A DNA stretch of 64,000 nucleotides from Aquisphaera insulae (GTDB lineage Bacteria > Planctomycetota > Planctomycetia > Isosphaerales > Isosphaeraceae), in the NCBI RefSeq assembly GCF_011064615.1, contig NZ_JAALJH010000005.1, positions 62,001-126,000 on the forward strand, read 5' to 3'. Of this stretch, positions 54,084 to 63,372 are shown piece by piece (position 1 is the first letter of the stretch; each line of letters begins with the position of its first letter). The notes under the pieces are model-generated. The model made no database searches. It saw nothing but the letters and a program-made list of their open reading frames with translations, and had not been told where the DNA came from. Made by a program: the position numbers and the translations under genes.

Positions 54084-55373
54084 TCAGGGGCGGGGCTTCA
54101 TGTCCGCCTCAAGCCAGCGGAGGACGTGCGGCATGCACGGCACCGGGCCGTCGTCGGCGAAGAGGACCGGCGCCCGGATCAGCTCCGCGTGGTTGGCCCG
54201 GACGACGACGTGGTCGTCCACCCCGTTAAGCCGGGTCCGCTCGATGGCCACGCAACCATCGCCCGTGTCGTCCGAAATCTCATCGAGCACGGCCGACAGG
54301 TCGCGCGAGGCCACCCGGCTGACGACGCCGAAGATCCCGGCGTCGCGGGCCATGGCGTCCAGTCGGTCCCTGGCCTGGCCGTGCACCGTCGCGGAGACGA
54401 GCCCGGCGCTGCCGGCGACGATGTGGTAGCGGACCGCGGGATTCCGCTCCGCCGCGTTGATCTTCCTCAGGAACGCGCTCCCCGGCAGCATGTCGTCGGC
54501 CGCCTGGCCGATGCCGTCGGAGAGCTGGGAAAGCGCCCGGCTCGTCTGCCCGCCGTTGATCGCGAACAGGCTCGAGATCGTCTGGAAGAGCGGCTGCACC
54601 CGCGCGACGTGCGCCCCCTGGTTCACCGGCGCGACCAGGATCAACGACGAGACATCCCCCTTGTCGCGCCCCGGACCCTCCACGTAGGACCGCGCCACGA
54701 GTGCCCCCATCGAATGGGCCAGCACGGCCCAGGGCTGCTTCTCGCCGGCCTTGTCCCGGAACGCCTGCAAGTCGCGGCTGAACTGGGCGCAGGAGTCGTC
54801 GAGCGGCTGGTTGAACGGGTAGTCGTGGACGACAACCCCGTAGCCCTGGCTCTCCAGGTGGGGAATCAGGTGGACATACCCGCCCGATGACGAATTCAGG
54901 CCGTGGACGAGGCAGACCGTCGGATGCGCCGGATCGTTGGGACGATAGGACGGGCGGGCGGACATCCCGTAATACTGCTTCCGGCGGCTGGCCTGGATGC
55001 TCCGCGAGGAGAGGTCCTCGAGGCGAGTCCTCCACTCGGCCCGATGGGCCTCGCCCAGGGCTTGCTCGTCCACCCTGAGATCGACGGCGCCGGATCGGAA
55101 CGCGATCGCGACGTCGGCGCCCAGGCATTCGGTAAGGAGGGTTCTCGTGAGCGAGCCGCCGATCCCCTGGGTTGGCAGGGCCAGGTCCACCGCCGGGCGA
55201 TCGATCTCCACGCCCGCGGCCTCGCCGAGCGCGGAGACGATCTCGGCGATCGGCAACCGACCCTTCGGGTCCAGCGGCACGCGGATCGTCCTCTCGGCGC
55301 CGGATGCGGGGGCAAGGCTCATGAGCAGGGTCGCCAGGATCGGCGCCGTCCGGAACAGGGCAGGGGGGTTCAT
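54084..55373 (-). CDS. Exported alpha/beta hydrolase with N-terminal secretin-like domain
   Basis: A 429-residue exported protein. The signal peptide ends near 26 (LAPASGAE). Residues 27-115 look like a small alpha-beta STN/secretin-type domain (IAEIVSALGEAAGVEIDRPA ... VDLRVDE). The hydrolase begins near 150 (PTVCLVHGLNSSSGGY), with the nucleophile Ser near 220 in LAHSMGALVARSY, and SLILVAPVNQGAHV. The Asp and His of the triad are less certain; GVDDHVVV near 395 holds candidates. A lipase or esterase role is likely from the fold. It is 107 bp after the TauE/SafE-like gene, same strand. Confidence 0.83.
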   Translation of the reverse strand: MNPPALFRTAPILATLLMSLAPASGAERTIRVPLDPKGRLPIAEIVSALGEAAGVEIDRPAVDLALPTQGIGGSLTRTLLTECLGADVAIAFRSGAVDLRVDEQALGEAHRAEWRTRLEDLSSRSIQASRRKQYYGMSARPSYRPNDPAHPTVCLVHGLNSSSGGYVHLIPHLESQGYGVVVHDYPFNQPLDDSCAQFSRDLQAFRDKAGEKQPWAVLAHSMGALVARSYVEGPGRDKGDVSSLILVAPVNQGAHVARVQPLFQTISSLFAINGGQTSRALSQLSDGIGQAADDMLPGSAFLRKINAAERNPAVRYHIVAGSAGLVSATVHGQARDRLDAMARDAGIFGVVSRVASRDLSAVLDEISDDTGDGCVAIERTRLNGVDDHVVVRANHAELIRAPVLFADDGPVPCMPHVLRWLEADMKPRP

Positions 55374-55480
55374 CGTTGTTCAACCGGGGCCGCGGCGAAC
55401 GCTCGGCGCGGGCACGTCCCGCCCCTCTCGCTACATGGTAGGTGATTCCGACGCCCCGACAAGGGAGCATGCGAAACCCG

Positions 55481-56188
55481 CTATCGGCAGAACGGGCACG
55501 ACTCCGCCGCCGTCGTCTCCGGATGATGGAGGAACACCACGCCCCGGGAGACGGAGATGATCCCCGTCAGCAGGACGCAGACGGCCGAGATCCGCAGGAG
55601 GTGACGCCGGGACGCGTGCGAGAGGAGCGAGCCCCCCGCCCCCGTCAGGATCATGATCGGCGCCGTGCCGAGCCCGAAGGCGGCCATCGTGAGGAGCCCG
55701 TGGAGCACGCTGCCGGTGCTGCTCGAAAGGGCGAGGAACCCATACACAAGCCCGCAGGGGAGGAAGCCGGTCAGGATGCCGGCCAGGAAGACATTCGCCA
55801 ACCCCGGGGCGCTCAGGAACGGGCCGACGAAGGAGCCGGCCAGACAGGCCGTCCCGCCCCCGCCGATCGATCTCGGCACCAGGGGGAAGAGCCCGAGCAC
55901 CATCAACCCCTGGCACGCGAGGAAGAGGCCGGCCGCGATCGACAGGCAGGCCTGGACGTTCACGAGGGCCCCGGCCCGGTGCCCGAGCCAGAGCCCCGCG
56001 AAGCCGGCGGCCACGCCCAGGAACCCGTAGGTCGCCACCCGGCCGGCCGTGTAGACGAGCTGTCGCCGCAGGTTGCTCCGGACGTCGCGAGCGCCGACCC
56101 CGATGCTCAGAGCGAAGCCGCCGCACATGCCGACGCAATGTGCCGAGCCGAGCAGGCCCGCCGCGAAGACCAGAGGCAGCTCCATCAT
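55481..56188 (-). CDS. TauE/SafE-like membrane protein (cbb3-associated)
   Basis: A 235-residue protein with six hydrophobic helices. Conserved phrases are LLGSAHCVGMCGGFALSIG, GILTGFLPCGLVYGFLAL and GLGTAPIMILTG, typical of the SafE-type family found next to CcoI in cbb3 oxidase loci. Paired Cys residues in HCVGMCGG and the terminal CPFC could hold a metal, so copper handling for the oxidase is likely but unproven. It starts in an ATGA overlap with the CcoI-like gene. Confidence 0.88.
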   Translation of the reverse strand: MMELPLVFAAGLLGSAHCVGMCGGFALSIGVGARDVRSNLRRQLVYTAGRVATYGFLGVAAGFAGLWLGHRAGALVNVQACLSIAAGLFLACQGLMVLGLFPLVPRSIGGGGTACLAGSFVGPFLSAPGLANVFLAGILTGFLPCGLVYGFLALSSSTGSVLHGLLTMAAFGLGTAPIMILTGAGGSLLSHASRRHLLRISAVCVLLTGIISVSRGVVFLHHPETTAAESCPFCR

Positions 56189-58446
56189 CACGGGACGCCC
56201 CCCGCCGCCAACTCCGGCTCGACGTCGGCCGGATGCTCGCGGCGTCCCGCCGGATCGGTGCCCCGGATCTCGGCACCGACTTCGCCTGGTGTCGACTCGA
56301 CCGCGATCGGACGACGCAACTGGAGCGAGTTCCCGATCACCACCGCGCTGCTGGCGACCATGAGCAGGGCGGCGATCGCCGGGTTGAGCCAGCCGAGGGC
56401 GGCCGCGAGCACGCCCAGGATATTGTATCCGAAGGCCCAGAAGAGATTCCGCCTGATGACCACGACCGTCCGTCGGGCCAGCTCCAGGCTCCACGGGATC
56501 CGCGCCAGGTCGTTGCCGAGCAGGCAGATCGAGGCCGAGTCGCGCGAGACGTCGGTCCCGCAGCCCAGGGCGATCCCCACGTCGCTGGCCGCCAGCGCCG
56601 GGGCGTCGTTCACGCCGTCGCCCACCATGGCCACGGCGCCGTGCTCCCGCCGCGCCAGGCGGACGGCCTCGACCTTCTGCTCGGGGAGGAGCCCGGCCTG
56701 GACGTCCACCCCAAGCTCCTTCGCGATCGACCGGCCCCGGGCGACGCTGTCGCCGGTGAGGATCCCGAGGTTCACCCCGGCCCGGCCCAGGCTCGCCAGG
56801 ACGGTCCGGGCGTCCTGCCGCCATTCCTCGGAGAAGACGAAGAGGCCGCGGACCTGACCGTCCCAGCCCACGAACGTGACGGGCAGCCCGCGCCGGTCAG
56901 CGGCGGCGAGGCGATCGGAGAGCACGGGACCGAGGTGAAGGCCGCGCTCCGCCATGAGCGCGGGGTTGCCCAGCGCCACGGCCGCCGGAGAGACCTCCTC
57001 GGCCTGGTACAGGCCCACGACGCCGCGGCCGGGGATGACGCGGACCGAGGCGACGGCTCCGCGGCCTGGTAACGGGGACGGCGAGGAGCCCGCGGCCGCG
57101 AACGTGACGATGGCCGCGCTCAGGGCGTGCGACGACGACGAGGCCAGGGCGGCAGCCCGTTCGATGGCGGGCCCTCGATCCTCGTCGCGCTCGACCTCGA
57201 TCGCCTCGAGCCTCGCCGTCCCGGTCGTCAAGGTGCCGGTCTTGTCGAATCGCACCGCGCGGACGTCCGCCAGCCGCTCCAGGGCTTCACCGCTCCGGAA
57301 GAGGACCTGACGCGACGCCGCCTGGCCGATCGCACTCCAGACGGCCAGCGGGGTGGCCAGCCCGAGCGCGCACGGGCAGGCGATCAGGCTCACCGCCAGC
57401 CCGGCCATGAGCCCCTGCTCGAACGACCCGCGCCAACTGTGAAAGGCGAAGGCGATCACGGCGATCGCCGCGACGGCCGGGAAGAACCAGGCCGAGATCC
57501 GATCGACGAGCCGCTGGTACCTGCCCTTCGCCAGCCGGGCCTGCTTCACCAGCTCCACCACCCGGGCGAGCGTCCCGTCCCGGCCCGTCGCCGTCACCTC
57601 GATGACGAGGTCGCCGTCGAGGTTAAGGGTGCCGCCCAGGACCATCGAGCCCCGCTCCTTCAGCACCGGGCGGCTCTCTCCGGTCAGGACCTGCTCGTCC
57701 ACCAGGGCGGCGTTCTCGGCGACCCGGCCGTCGGCCGGGAACCGCTCGCCGGGGAGGATCCGCAGCAGGTCGCCCGCCGCGATCTGATCGAGGGGCGTGG
57801 GCTCCTCCACGCCGTCTCGTAGCCGCCGCACCGTCGGCGGCAGCAGCTTCGCGAGCGCATCGAGCGCCGAGCCCGCCTTGAGCCGGCCCGCGGCCTCGAG
57901 CCACCGGCCCAGCGCGGTCATGACCAGGATGACGCAGCCCACCTCGAGGTAGATCGGCCCCGCGCCCCGGAGCACGGAGACGAACGACGTGGCGAAGGCC
58001 GCGATGACCCCGAGCGAGAGGAGGGCGTCCGTGGAGGCGACACCCCGTCGCAACGATTGCCACGCGTTGGAGATCAGCGGAAGCCCGAGGAGGTAGAGGA
58101 CCGGCAGCGAGAAGAGCAGGACCACGTAGCGGAAGAGGTCGTGGAAGGCGGGCAGGAGGGGGCTCGCCTGGCCGGGGCCCTCGTAGACGTCGGTCGTCCA
58201 GAGGGCCATGGTGAACGCCATGACGTTCATCGAGAAGAAGATGGAGAGGCCCAGCCGCGTCAACAGCGACCGCGCCGCGCCGGCCTCGCCGTGCTCCTGG
58301 ATGATCTCGGCGGCGAGCTTGCAGCCGAGGCAGCAGAAGACCGATTCCGACTCGGCGGGCGCCGGATCCGAGGCCCTCCACCAGCCTCGGGGGAGGGGTG
58401 ACTGGCAGTAATCGCAGGGCCTGGGCTCCGCCCGGTCGGGGCTCAT
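56188..58446 (-). CDS. ccoI: CcoI/FixI-like copper P1B-type ATPase
   Basis: A 752-residue copper-exporting P-type ATPase that supplies copper to cbb3 oxidase. The N-terminal metal part has RPCDYCQSPL and VFCCLGCK, the CcoI-type Cys cluster; a separate GMxCxxC HMA domain, usual in FixI, is not visible. The translocation motif CPCALG lies near 356, the phosphorylated Asp in DKTGTLTTG near 400, TGES in the actuator and GDGVNDAPAL near 607. Eight membrane helices are expected. The start at ATG 58446 overlaps the previous stop by ATGA; the open frame to 58515 is upstream of it. Confidence 0.92.
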   Translation of the reverse strand: MSPDRAEPRPCDYCQSPLPRGWWRASDPAPAESESVFCCLGCKLAAEIIQEHGEAGAARSLLTRLGLSIFFSMNVMAFTMALWTTDVYEGPGQASPLLPAFHDLFRYVVLLFSLPVLYLLGLPLISNAWQSLRRGVASTDALLSLGVIAAFATSFVSVLRGAGPIYLEVGCVILVMTALGRWLEAAGRLKAGSALDALAKLLPPTVRRLRDGVEEPTPLDQIAAGDLLRILPGERFPADGRVAENAALVDEQVLTGESRPVLKERGSMVLGGTLNLDGDLVIEVTATGRDGTLARVVELVKQARLAKGRYQRLVDRISAWFFPAVAAIAVIAFAFHSWRGSFEQGLMAGLAVSLIACPCALGLATPLAVWSAIGQAASRQVLFRSGEALERLADVRAVRFDKTGTLTTGTARLEAIEVERDEDRGPAIERAAALASSSSHALSAAIVTFAAAGSSPSPLPGRGAVASVRVIPGRGVVGLYQAEEVSPAAVALGNPALMAERGLHLGPVLSDRLAAADRRGLPVTFVGWDGQVRGLFVFSEEWRQDARTVLASLGRAGVNLGILTGDSVARGRSIAKELGVDVQAGLLPEQKVEAVRLARREHGAVAMVGDGVNDAPALAASDVGIALGCGTDVSRDSASICLLGNDLARIPWSLELARRTVVVIRRNLFWAFGYNILGVLAAALGWLNPAIAALLMVASSAVVIGNSLQLRRPIAVESTPGEVGAEIRGTDPAGRREHPADVEPELAAGGVP

Positions 58447-58715
58447 GGGGGCGAGAGCAGCTCCGACTGGAGCGCGGGCAGGAGGTAGACGACGAAGTAG
58501 GTGATGGCGAAGCACCAGAACGCGATCCAGATCCCCCGGATGATCCAGGGGATCGCGTTGCCGGTGTAGGTGTGGAAGACGTTCTCCTGCTCCGGGCTCG
58601 TCTTGTCGAACGGCACGGCGCCGCCGACGGCCAGGAGGTCGTCGGCCATCGCGTTCGGGTTGGCGACCGTGGAGGATCCGCCCTGGGGCGGGACGGCGGC
58701 TGAGCTGTGCGACAT
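58443..58715 (-). CDS. CcoP N-terminal-domain-like small membrane protein
   Basis: A 90-residue protein with one membrane helix near the C-terminus (about 55-80, AIPWIIRGIWIAFWCFAITY). The region NVFHTYTGNAIPWIIRG resembles the N-terminal anchor domain of CcoP, which has DGIxExDNPLPxWW before its helix, but no cytochrome c domain follows. It probably anchors or replaces the membrane part of CcoP. ATG 58715 follows GAGGAGAGGA. GTG 58742 is an alternative start. It overlaps CcoI by ATGA. Confidence 0.7.
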   Translation of the reverse strand: MSHSSAAVPPQGGSSTVANPNAMADDLLAVGGAVPFDKTSPEQENVFHTYTGNAIPWIIRGIWIAFWCFAITYFVVYLLPALQSELLSPP

Positions 58716-58738
58716 GCTGGTCCTCTCCTCGAGCTGGC

Positions 58739-59044
58739 TCACTCGTCTTCGTCGAGCATCTTCTCGTGCTCGAGCATCGCGTACTTGGGGGCCTCGATGT
58801 CCCGGAACATGCCGTGGTAGATCGCCCAGAAGAAGAGGCAGAAGAACCCGAGGCTGGCGAGCAGGTAGTTCACGATCGGCGTGATCGCGAAGACGCCGTC
58901 GACGTCGCCGCGGTACAGGAGGATGAACTCCCGGAACTTGTTGGCGAAGCCGATCATGCTCGGGACCAGGATCACCAGCGCGAAGGCGACCGTCGTGATC
59001 ATCTGGGCTCGGGATGTGGACCGGCTGGTCGTCGCGGTGCTCAT
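58739..59044 (-). CDS. Small two-helix membrane protein of cbb3 operon
   Basis: A 101-residue protein with two hydrophobic helices (about 15-33, ITTVAFALVILVPSMIGFAN, and 54-76, VNYLLASLGFFCLFFWAI) and an acidic tail (MLEHEKMLDEDE). Its start overlaps the CcoO stop by ATGA. It is too long for CcoQ and has no recognised family. It is likely an oxidase subunit or assembly factor by position. Confidence 0.72.
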   Translation of the reverse strand: MSTATTSRSTSRAQMITTVAFALVILVPSMIGFANKFREFILLYRGDVDGVFAITPIVNYLLASLGFFCLFFWAIYHGMFRDIEAPKYAMLEHEKMLDEDE

Positions 59045-59745
59045 GGGTTCGCTCCCTTCGCGGGCTCGTCGCCGGGCAGCGGGGCCGCCTTGTAGTCCTC
59101 GTAGTAGGGGTAGCTCTCGAGCCACGAGCCCAGCCACTGAACGTAGGTCATCAGGGCCAGGCCCTTGGCGTTCGGCTTGTCCGGGCTGCCGTCGAAGAGC
59201 CAGGGATACTCCGGCATCGGCGAGCCGGGCGAGAGCGTCGACGGCTTGAAGAAGTGGACGGCGTGCCAGTCGTTCGACCGCCGCCCCCCCTCGCGGCAGA
59301 GGTCCGGGCCGACCCGGCGCGTCCCGAACAGGACCGGGCGCTGGAGCTCGTTCTGGTATTCCTCGGTCTTCGAGACCGGGCCGAACCGGCGGTCCTCGTT
59401 GGAGACCGGCCGGACGAACTGGCTGTGGCAGTGCCAGCAGGCCTCGCCGACGTACACCTTGTGGCCGGCCCGGAGGGCCTCCTGGGTCTTCTCGTCGAGC
59501 CACTTCTCGCGCTCGCCGACCCCCTCCGGCGGCTTGCCATAGGCCTTCGTGAAGCTGTCGGGGAACCGCCGGGCCAGGTCCTCGAACTGGAACCTCAGGT
59601 TGCCGTTGTTCCGGACGAGCTGCTCCACGGTCAGCTCGGGCAGGTCGCGGTACATCAGGGCCGGCACCAGCGCATTGGACAGGAACGCGAGGGCGAAGAA
59701 GCCGATGCCCGCGACGAACAGGACTCCCGCTTTCGACTCCAACAT
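59041..59745 (-). CDS. ccoO: cbb3-type cytochrome c oxidase subunit II
   Basis: The monohaem cytochrome c subunit of cbb3 oxidase, 234 residues with one N-terminal membrane helix (about 7-30). The single haem site is CWHCH at 103-107, followed by SQFVRPVSNEDRRFGPV, the CcoO signature. GTRRVGPDLCREGGRRSNDWH and PGSPMPEYPWLF are other family phrases. It passes electrons from a c-type donor to CcoN. It lies between ccoN and the small-protein genes. Confidence 0.95.
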   Translation of the reverse strand: MLESKAGVLFVAGIGFFALAFLSNALVPALMYRDLPELTVEQLVRNNGNLRFQFEDLARRFPDSFTKAYGKPPEGVGEREKWLDEKTQEALRAGHKVYVGEACWHCHSQFVRPVSNEDRRFGPVSKTEEYQNELQRPVLFGTRRVGPDLCREGGRRSNDWHAVHFFKPSTLSPGSPMPEYPWLFDGSPDKPNAKGLALMTYVQWLGSWLESYPYYEDYKAAPLPGDEPAKGANP

Positions 59746-59797
59746 GGCTTGCGAATCCTCGTATCTAGGCCTGCCGACGTAGAGCTCGGGGGCGGGG

Positions 59798-61204
59798 TCA
59801 GGCCGCGGCGACCGCGGCTTCCTGGTGCGACGGGCGCGAGGCCAGGTACGTCATGACGATGTTGTACATGAACGCCAGGTAGCCGAAGATCATGAGCACC
59901 CCCGCGACCGCCCGGATCGCCCAGAAGGGGATCGAGATGTCGACCGAGTGCTCCCAGGGCATCAGCGACGACCACGAGAGGCCCTGGAAGACCCCCAGGG
60001 TGATCAGGTCCGCCGCCATCACGAAGATGCCGATGAACGACGACCAGAAGTGGAACTCCAGCAGCCGCTGGCTGTACCACGGGGTCTTGAGCAGGCGGGG
60101 GATGAGGTAGGTCATCATCCCGAGCTGCCACATCGCGAAGACGCCGAACATCACCATGTGGGCGTGGCCCACCACCCAGTCGCTGAAGTGGATGAGCTGC
60201 TGGAACGTCAGCGTCGTCTGGAAGGCGCACTGGAGGCACGTCAGGAAGTAGAAGAACATCCCGGTGTAGAACCACCGGATCGGCAGGTTCGTCGTCAGGG
60301 CGCCCGTCGTCCCCCGCAGCGTGGCGTGGAAGTTGAAGATCACGGTCGCCACCACCAGCTCGACGGCGATCGTCGAGATCACCGCCCCGTACTGGAGGAA
60401 CATCGGGATCGGCGTGTAGAGGAAGTGGTGGATTCCCTGCAGCGGATAGAAGAACGCGATCCCCCAGAACCCGACCAGCGAGAGCCCGTGGCTCCAGATC
60501 GGCTTCTTGAGCAGGATGGGCACGAAATAGTACATCAGGCCCCAGCCCAGCGGCGTGACGAAGAGCCCGACCAGGTCGTGGATGAAGAGCCCGCCGACGG
60601 CCCCGGCCGCCGTGCCGGTCACGAAATACTGGGGCATGAAGTTGCCCATGGCGTACGTCAGGAAGGTCCACACGAACGCGGAGAGGAAGTACCAGAGGCT
60701 GACATACAGCGGGCCCTCCACCTTGGCGATCGGCGGGATGTAGTTGATCGCCACCAGGAGCAGGCCGAGCTGGGCCACCGGGTCGATCCAGACCGGGGTC
60801 TCGCCCCACTCGAGCGCCTGGGCCTGGCCCAGCAGGATGCCGACCGCCGTCGCGCCCACCACGAGCTGCCAGGCCCAGAAGATGGCCCACGACAGGTTCA
60901 GGTTCAGGCCGGGTAACCTGGGGTTGTAGCAGGGCCGGAGCGTCAGCCGGGGGACGACCCACTGGAGGACGCCCAGGAACGCGTTGGCGATGAACCCGTA
61001 GGCGATCGCGTTGGTGTGGATCATCCGCCAGCGGCCCGGCGAGAGCAGCTCGATCCCGTTGAGCGGGTTGATCCGCAGGAGCTGGAGGGACATGAGCAGC
61101 CCCCCCAGCATCGAGGCCCCCATGAAGATCAGGGCGGCCATGAAATGCCAGTAGACCAGCTTCTCATCCACCAGGTCCGCGTGGCGAGGGTGTTCCTTTT
61201 CCAA
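59798..61204 (-). CDS. ccoN: cbb3-type cytochrome c oxidase subunit I
   Basis: The catalytic subunit of cbb3 oxidase, 468 residues with about 12 helices. Visible ligands are the low-spin haem His in RMIHTNAIAYGF, the CuB His in FIHDLVGLF, the Tyr-(x5)-His-His set in FFYPLQGIHHFLY that gives the cross-linked Tyr and two CuB ligands, and the two haem His in VVGHAHMVMFG. Oxygen is reduced to water at the haem-copper centre with proton pumping. The start codon is TTG 61204, supported by GAGGA 7 bases upstream. Confidence 0.96.
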   Translation of the reverse strand: MEKEHPRHADLVDEKLVYWHFMAALIFMGASMLGGLLMSLQLLRINPLNGIELLSPGRWRMIHTNAIAYGFIANAFLGVLQWVVPRLTLRPCYNPRLPGLNLNLSWAIFWAWQLVVGATAVGILLGQAQALEWGETPVWIDPVAQLGLLLVAINYIPPIAKVEGPLYVSLWYFLSAFVWTFLTYAMGNFMPQYFVTGTAAGAVGGLFIHDLVGLFVTPLGWGLMYYFVPILLKKPIWSHGLSLVGFWGIAFFYPLQGIHHFLYTPIPMFLQYGAVISTIAVELVVATVIFNFHATLRGTTGALTTNLPIRWFYTGMFFYFLTCLQCAFQTTLTFQQLIHFSDWVVGHAHMVMFGVFAMWQLGMMTYLIPRLLKTPWYSQRLLEFHFWSSFIGIFVMAADLITLGVFQGLSWSSLMPWEHSVDISIPFWAIRAVAGVLMIFGYLAFMYNIVMTYLASRPSHQEAAVAAA

Positions 61205-61297
61205 GGTCGTTTCCTCACTCTTTGCCGTTCAACGGAGTGAATCGATCGGGTCGTCTTGGGCGGTCCGCGCGGGGATCCGCGACGGGGCCATTCCGGG

Positions 61298-61969
61298 CTA
61301 TTCCCTCGCCGCCGGCTCCGCGAGCCGATGGTAGGGGTGGTATTCACCGAGCGGATAGAGCAGGGCGATCGTCCAGCCGAACACCAGGTGCGTGGCCGCG
61401 GCGACCCACCAGGGGAGGAATTTCTGGTTCGTGATCCAGTTGCCGGGGTCCCCCTCGACCAGGACCGGCTGGACCCACGACAGGAGGCCGTAGAACATGC
61501 CCCCCCAGATGATCAGGGAGGCGATCGACGCCACGATCAGGCGCCTGGCCAGCCCCCCCTTGCCGGCGAACTTCGCGATCGCCAGGGTGACGGGGATGCC
61601 CAGCAGCATCCCCGTGGCGATGTAGAGGCAGACGCCGAACGCCACGATCACGCGATCGTTGACCGCATAGGCGTTCTGGCCCTGGGTGAGCTCGAGCGCC
61701 TTCTGGCCGAGCGGGAATGTCAGGTACACCCGGATCAGCTCGAGCGGGCTCTTGCCCGCGAGCGGAGCCCCGATCACGTTGAAGAGCAGGCTGACGATCG
61801 CGGCCAGGCTGCCCAGCAGGAACCCGGCCGTGGCGTAATAGGCCCCGTAGAACGACGTTGCCCGCCAGCTCGGCCCGAGCTGGACGGCCTGGATGTCGTT
61901 CTCCAGGCGCTCGACCTGCGCCTTCAGCGCCTCGAGTTCCTTCAGCTTCGCTTCCAGTTCCGAGGTCAT
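61298..61969 (-). CDS. Membrane protein with N-terminal coiled coil, in cbb3 operon
   Basis: A 223-residue protein. Residues 1-30 form a short charged coiled coil (MTSELEAKLKELEALKAQVE), followed by five hydrophobic helices (for example AYYATAGFLLGSLAAIVSL). No haem or metal motif is evident. It lies between the dihaem cytochrome and CcoN genes, and its position suggests an oxidase subunit or assembly factor. I do not recognise a family. Confidence 0.75.
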   Translation of the reverse strand: MTSELEAKLKELEALKAQVERLENDIQAVQLGPSWRATSFYGAYYATAGFLLGSLAAIVSLLFNVIGAPLAGKSPLELIRVYLTFPLGQKALELTQGQNAYAVNDRVIVAFGVCLYIATGMLLGIPVTLAIAKFAGKGGLARRLIVASIASLIIWGGMFYGLLSWVQPVLVEGDPGNWITNQKFLPWWVAAATHLVFGWTIALLYPLGEYHPYHRLAEPAARE

Positions 61970-62035
61970 CGATCGCCCCCTGATAAGCCGGAGGTGCGTT
62001 TCATCGACGGGAGAGTGAACTGCCGGAGCTTGCCT

Positions 62036-63163
62036 CTATCGGGATGCGACGTCGGGATCGTCGCCGGTCCGAGGTCCGGTCGGCGACGCGGCCGCCGCGG
62101 CCGGGGCCGGCGCGGGCGCCGCCGGGGCGCCCCCGGCCTTGACGCCGGGGAGTGGCTTCAGGTATCCGTCCTCGAGGACGCCGGAGTCGGGGATCGCGCC
62201 GTCGCGGCGGATCTCGGCGACGTGGAAGACGTAGGAGACCAGGTTCCAGACCGTCTCCGGCTGGGCCTTGAGCGTATCGCGGAACGACGGCATCGGCGTC
62301 CCGTTGATGCCCGAGTCGATGTGCCGGTAGACGTCCAGCGGCTCCGTGCCGCCTCGGAGCATGCCCGAGGTCAGGTCGGCGGCCTTGGTCGGGAATCCCC
62401 AGGCGTCGGTGCCGACATTGGACGCCAGCATTCCGCGGCCGTCCTCGCCGTGGCACTTGGAGCATCCGACCGACTCGAACGCCTTCTTGCCGGCCTCGAC
62501 GTTCGCCTTCTTGAAGGTCGGCATCGGCGTCGCGGGATAGACGACGTGGGCCTTCGCGTCTTCCCAGCGGTTGGCGATCTCGGCCATGACCTCCGGCACC
62601 TTGGCCTCGTCGATCTGCTCGTCGAACTCGGCCTGCTCCGCGAGCTTGGACTCGAGCTCCCCGCGATGCGTCAGCGCCAGCACGTAGTCGACGACCGCCT
62701 CGAGGTCCCTCGGGGCCAGCAGCGGGAAGGCCGGCATCGACGTCCCGCGGATCCCCCTCTTGACGGTGCGGAGGAGGTCGTCGCGGAGCGGCTTCGAGCC
62801 GTACGTGGTGGACGTGAACTTGAAGATGCCGAGCTGATAGTTCCTGGGGCGGGGGACCAGGTAGGTCGCGGCCACGCCGTTGCCGTCGCCGTTGACGCCG
62901 TGACACTGGACGCAGTAGCGAGCATAGACCTCGGCACCCCGGGCCAGGTACGCGGGTGCCGCATTCGGAGTGCCGATCAGCTTGGGCGCCAGGGGGCGGC
63001 CGGCCCGCTCGGACAGGAGCTTGGTGATCGTCTGCTGGAATTCCGGCTTCAGCTTCTGCGACGCGGCGCTCAACGTGAAGCGCGGCTCCGGTTGGCGAGC
63101 ACAACCGCCGACGACGAGGGGAAACAGCCCGAGTGCCAACCCGATCGCAATTCGTTGCCTCAC
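62036..63163 (-). CDS. Dihaem cytochrome c lipoprotein
   Basis: A 375-residue exported cytochrome c. A lipobox (LVVGGC, Cys21) makes it an outer-leaflet lipoprotein. Two haem motifs are CVQCH (84-88) and CSKCH (234-238), with likely distal Met in GTSMPAF and GTPMPSF. The C-terminus is Pro/Ala-rich. In place of canonical CcoP, this dihaem protein is a good candidate electron donor to CcoO. I prefer GTG 63163, preceded by GAGGG, over GTG 63175, which has no ribosome-binding site. It is the first gene of the cbb3 operon. Confidence 0.9.
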   Translation of the reverse strand: MRQRIAIGLALGLFPLVVGGCARQPEPRFTLSAASQKLKPEFQQTITKLLSERAGRPLAPKLIGTPNAAPAYLARGAEVYARYCVQCHGVNGDGNGVAATYLVPRPRNYQLGIFKFTSTTYGSKPLRDDLLRTVKRGIRGTSMPAFPLLAPRDLEAVVDYVLALTHRGELESKLAEQAEFDEQIDEAKVPEVMAEIANRWEDAKAHVVYPATPMPTFKKANVEAGKKAFESVGCSKCHGEDGRGMLASNVGTDAWGFPTKAADLTSGMLRGGTEPLDVYRHIDSGINGTPMPSFRDTLKAQPETVWNLVSYVFHVAEIRRDGAIPDSGVLEDGYLKPLPGVKAGGAPAAPAPAPAAAAASPTGPRTGDDPDVASR

Positions 63164-63261
63164 GGTTGCCCTCACTCGTTGAGATTTTCAAGGCGGCCGG
63201 GTCGCCAGCGTCGGCGGGAATCCGGAACCGAGTGCGTCCGGTCGATTGATGGTCGCGTCAG

Positions 63262-63290
63262 ACATTAACGTTCTTTCAGAAGCATTGCAA
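63262..63290 (-). promoter_or_regulatory. Promoter of the cbb3 operon
   Basis: On the minus strand: -35 TTGCAA (63290-63285), 17-base spacer, -10 TAATGT (63267-63262). The leader would be about 90 bases to the first gene. No full FNR box (TTGAT-N4-ATCAA) is seen. Confidence 0.45.
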
Positions 63291-63372
63291 GAGGCTGGAG
63301 ACATGCGCCCGAAAAGCCGAAATTTCTCGCCCCAGGAGAACTCGGATGGGGTGCGGTGTATGATCGGTGCCC

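Noticed and set aside
63178..63190. FNR-like site TTGA-N5-TCAA near the cbb3 operon start
   Set aside because: The spacing is one base short of the FNR consensus and it lies just next to the start codon; chance is likely.
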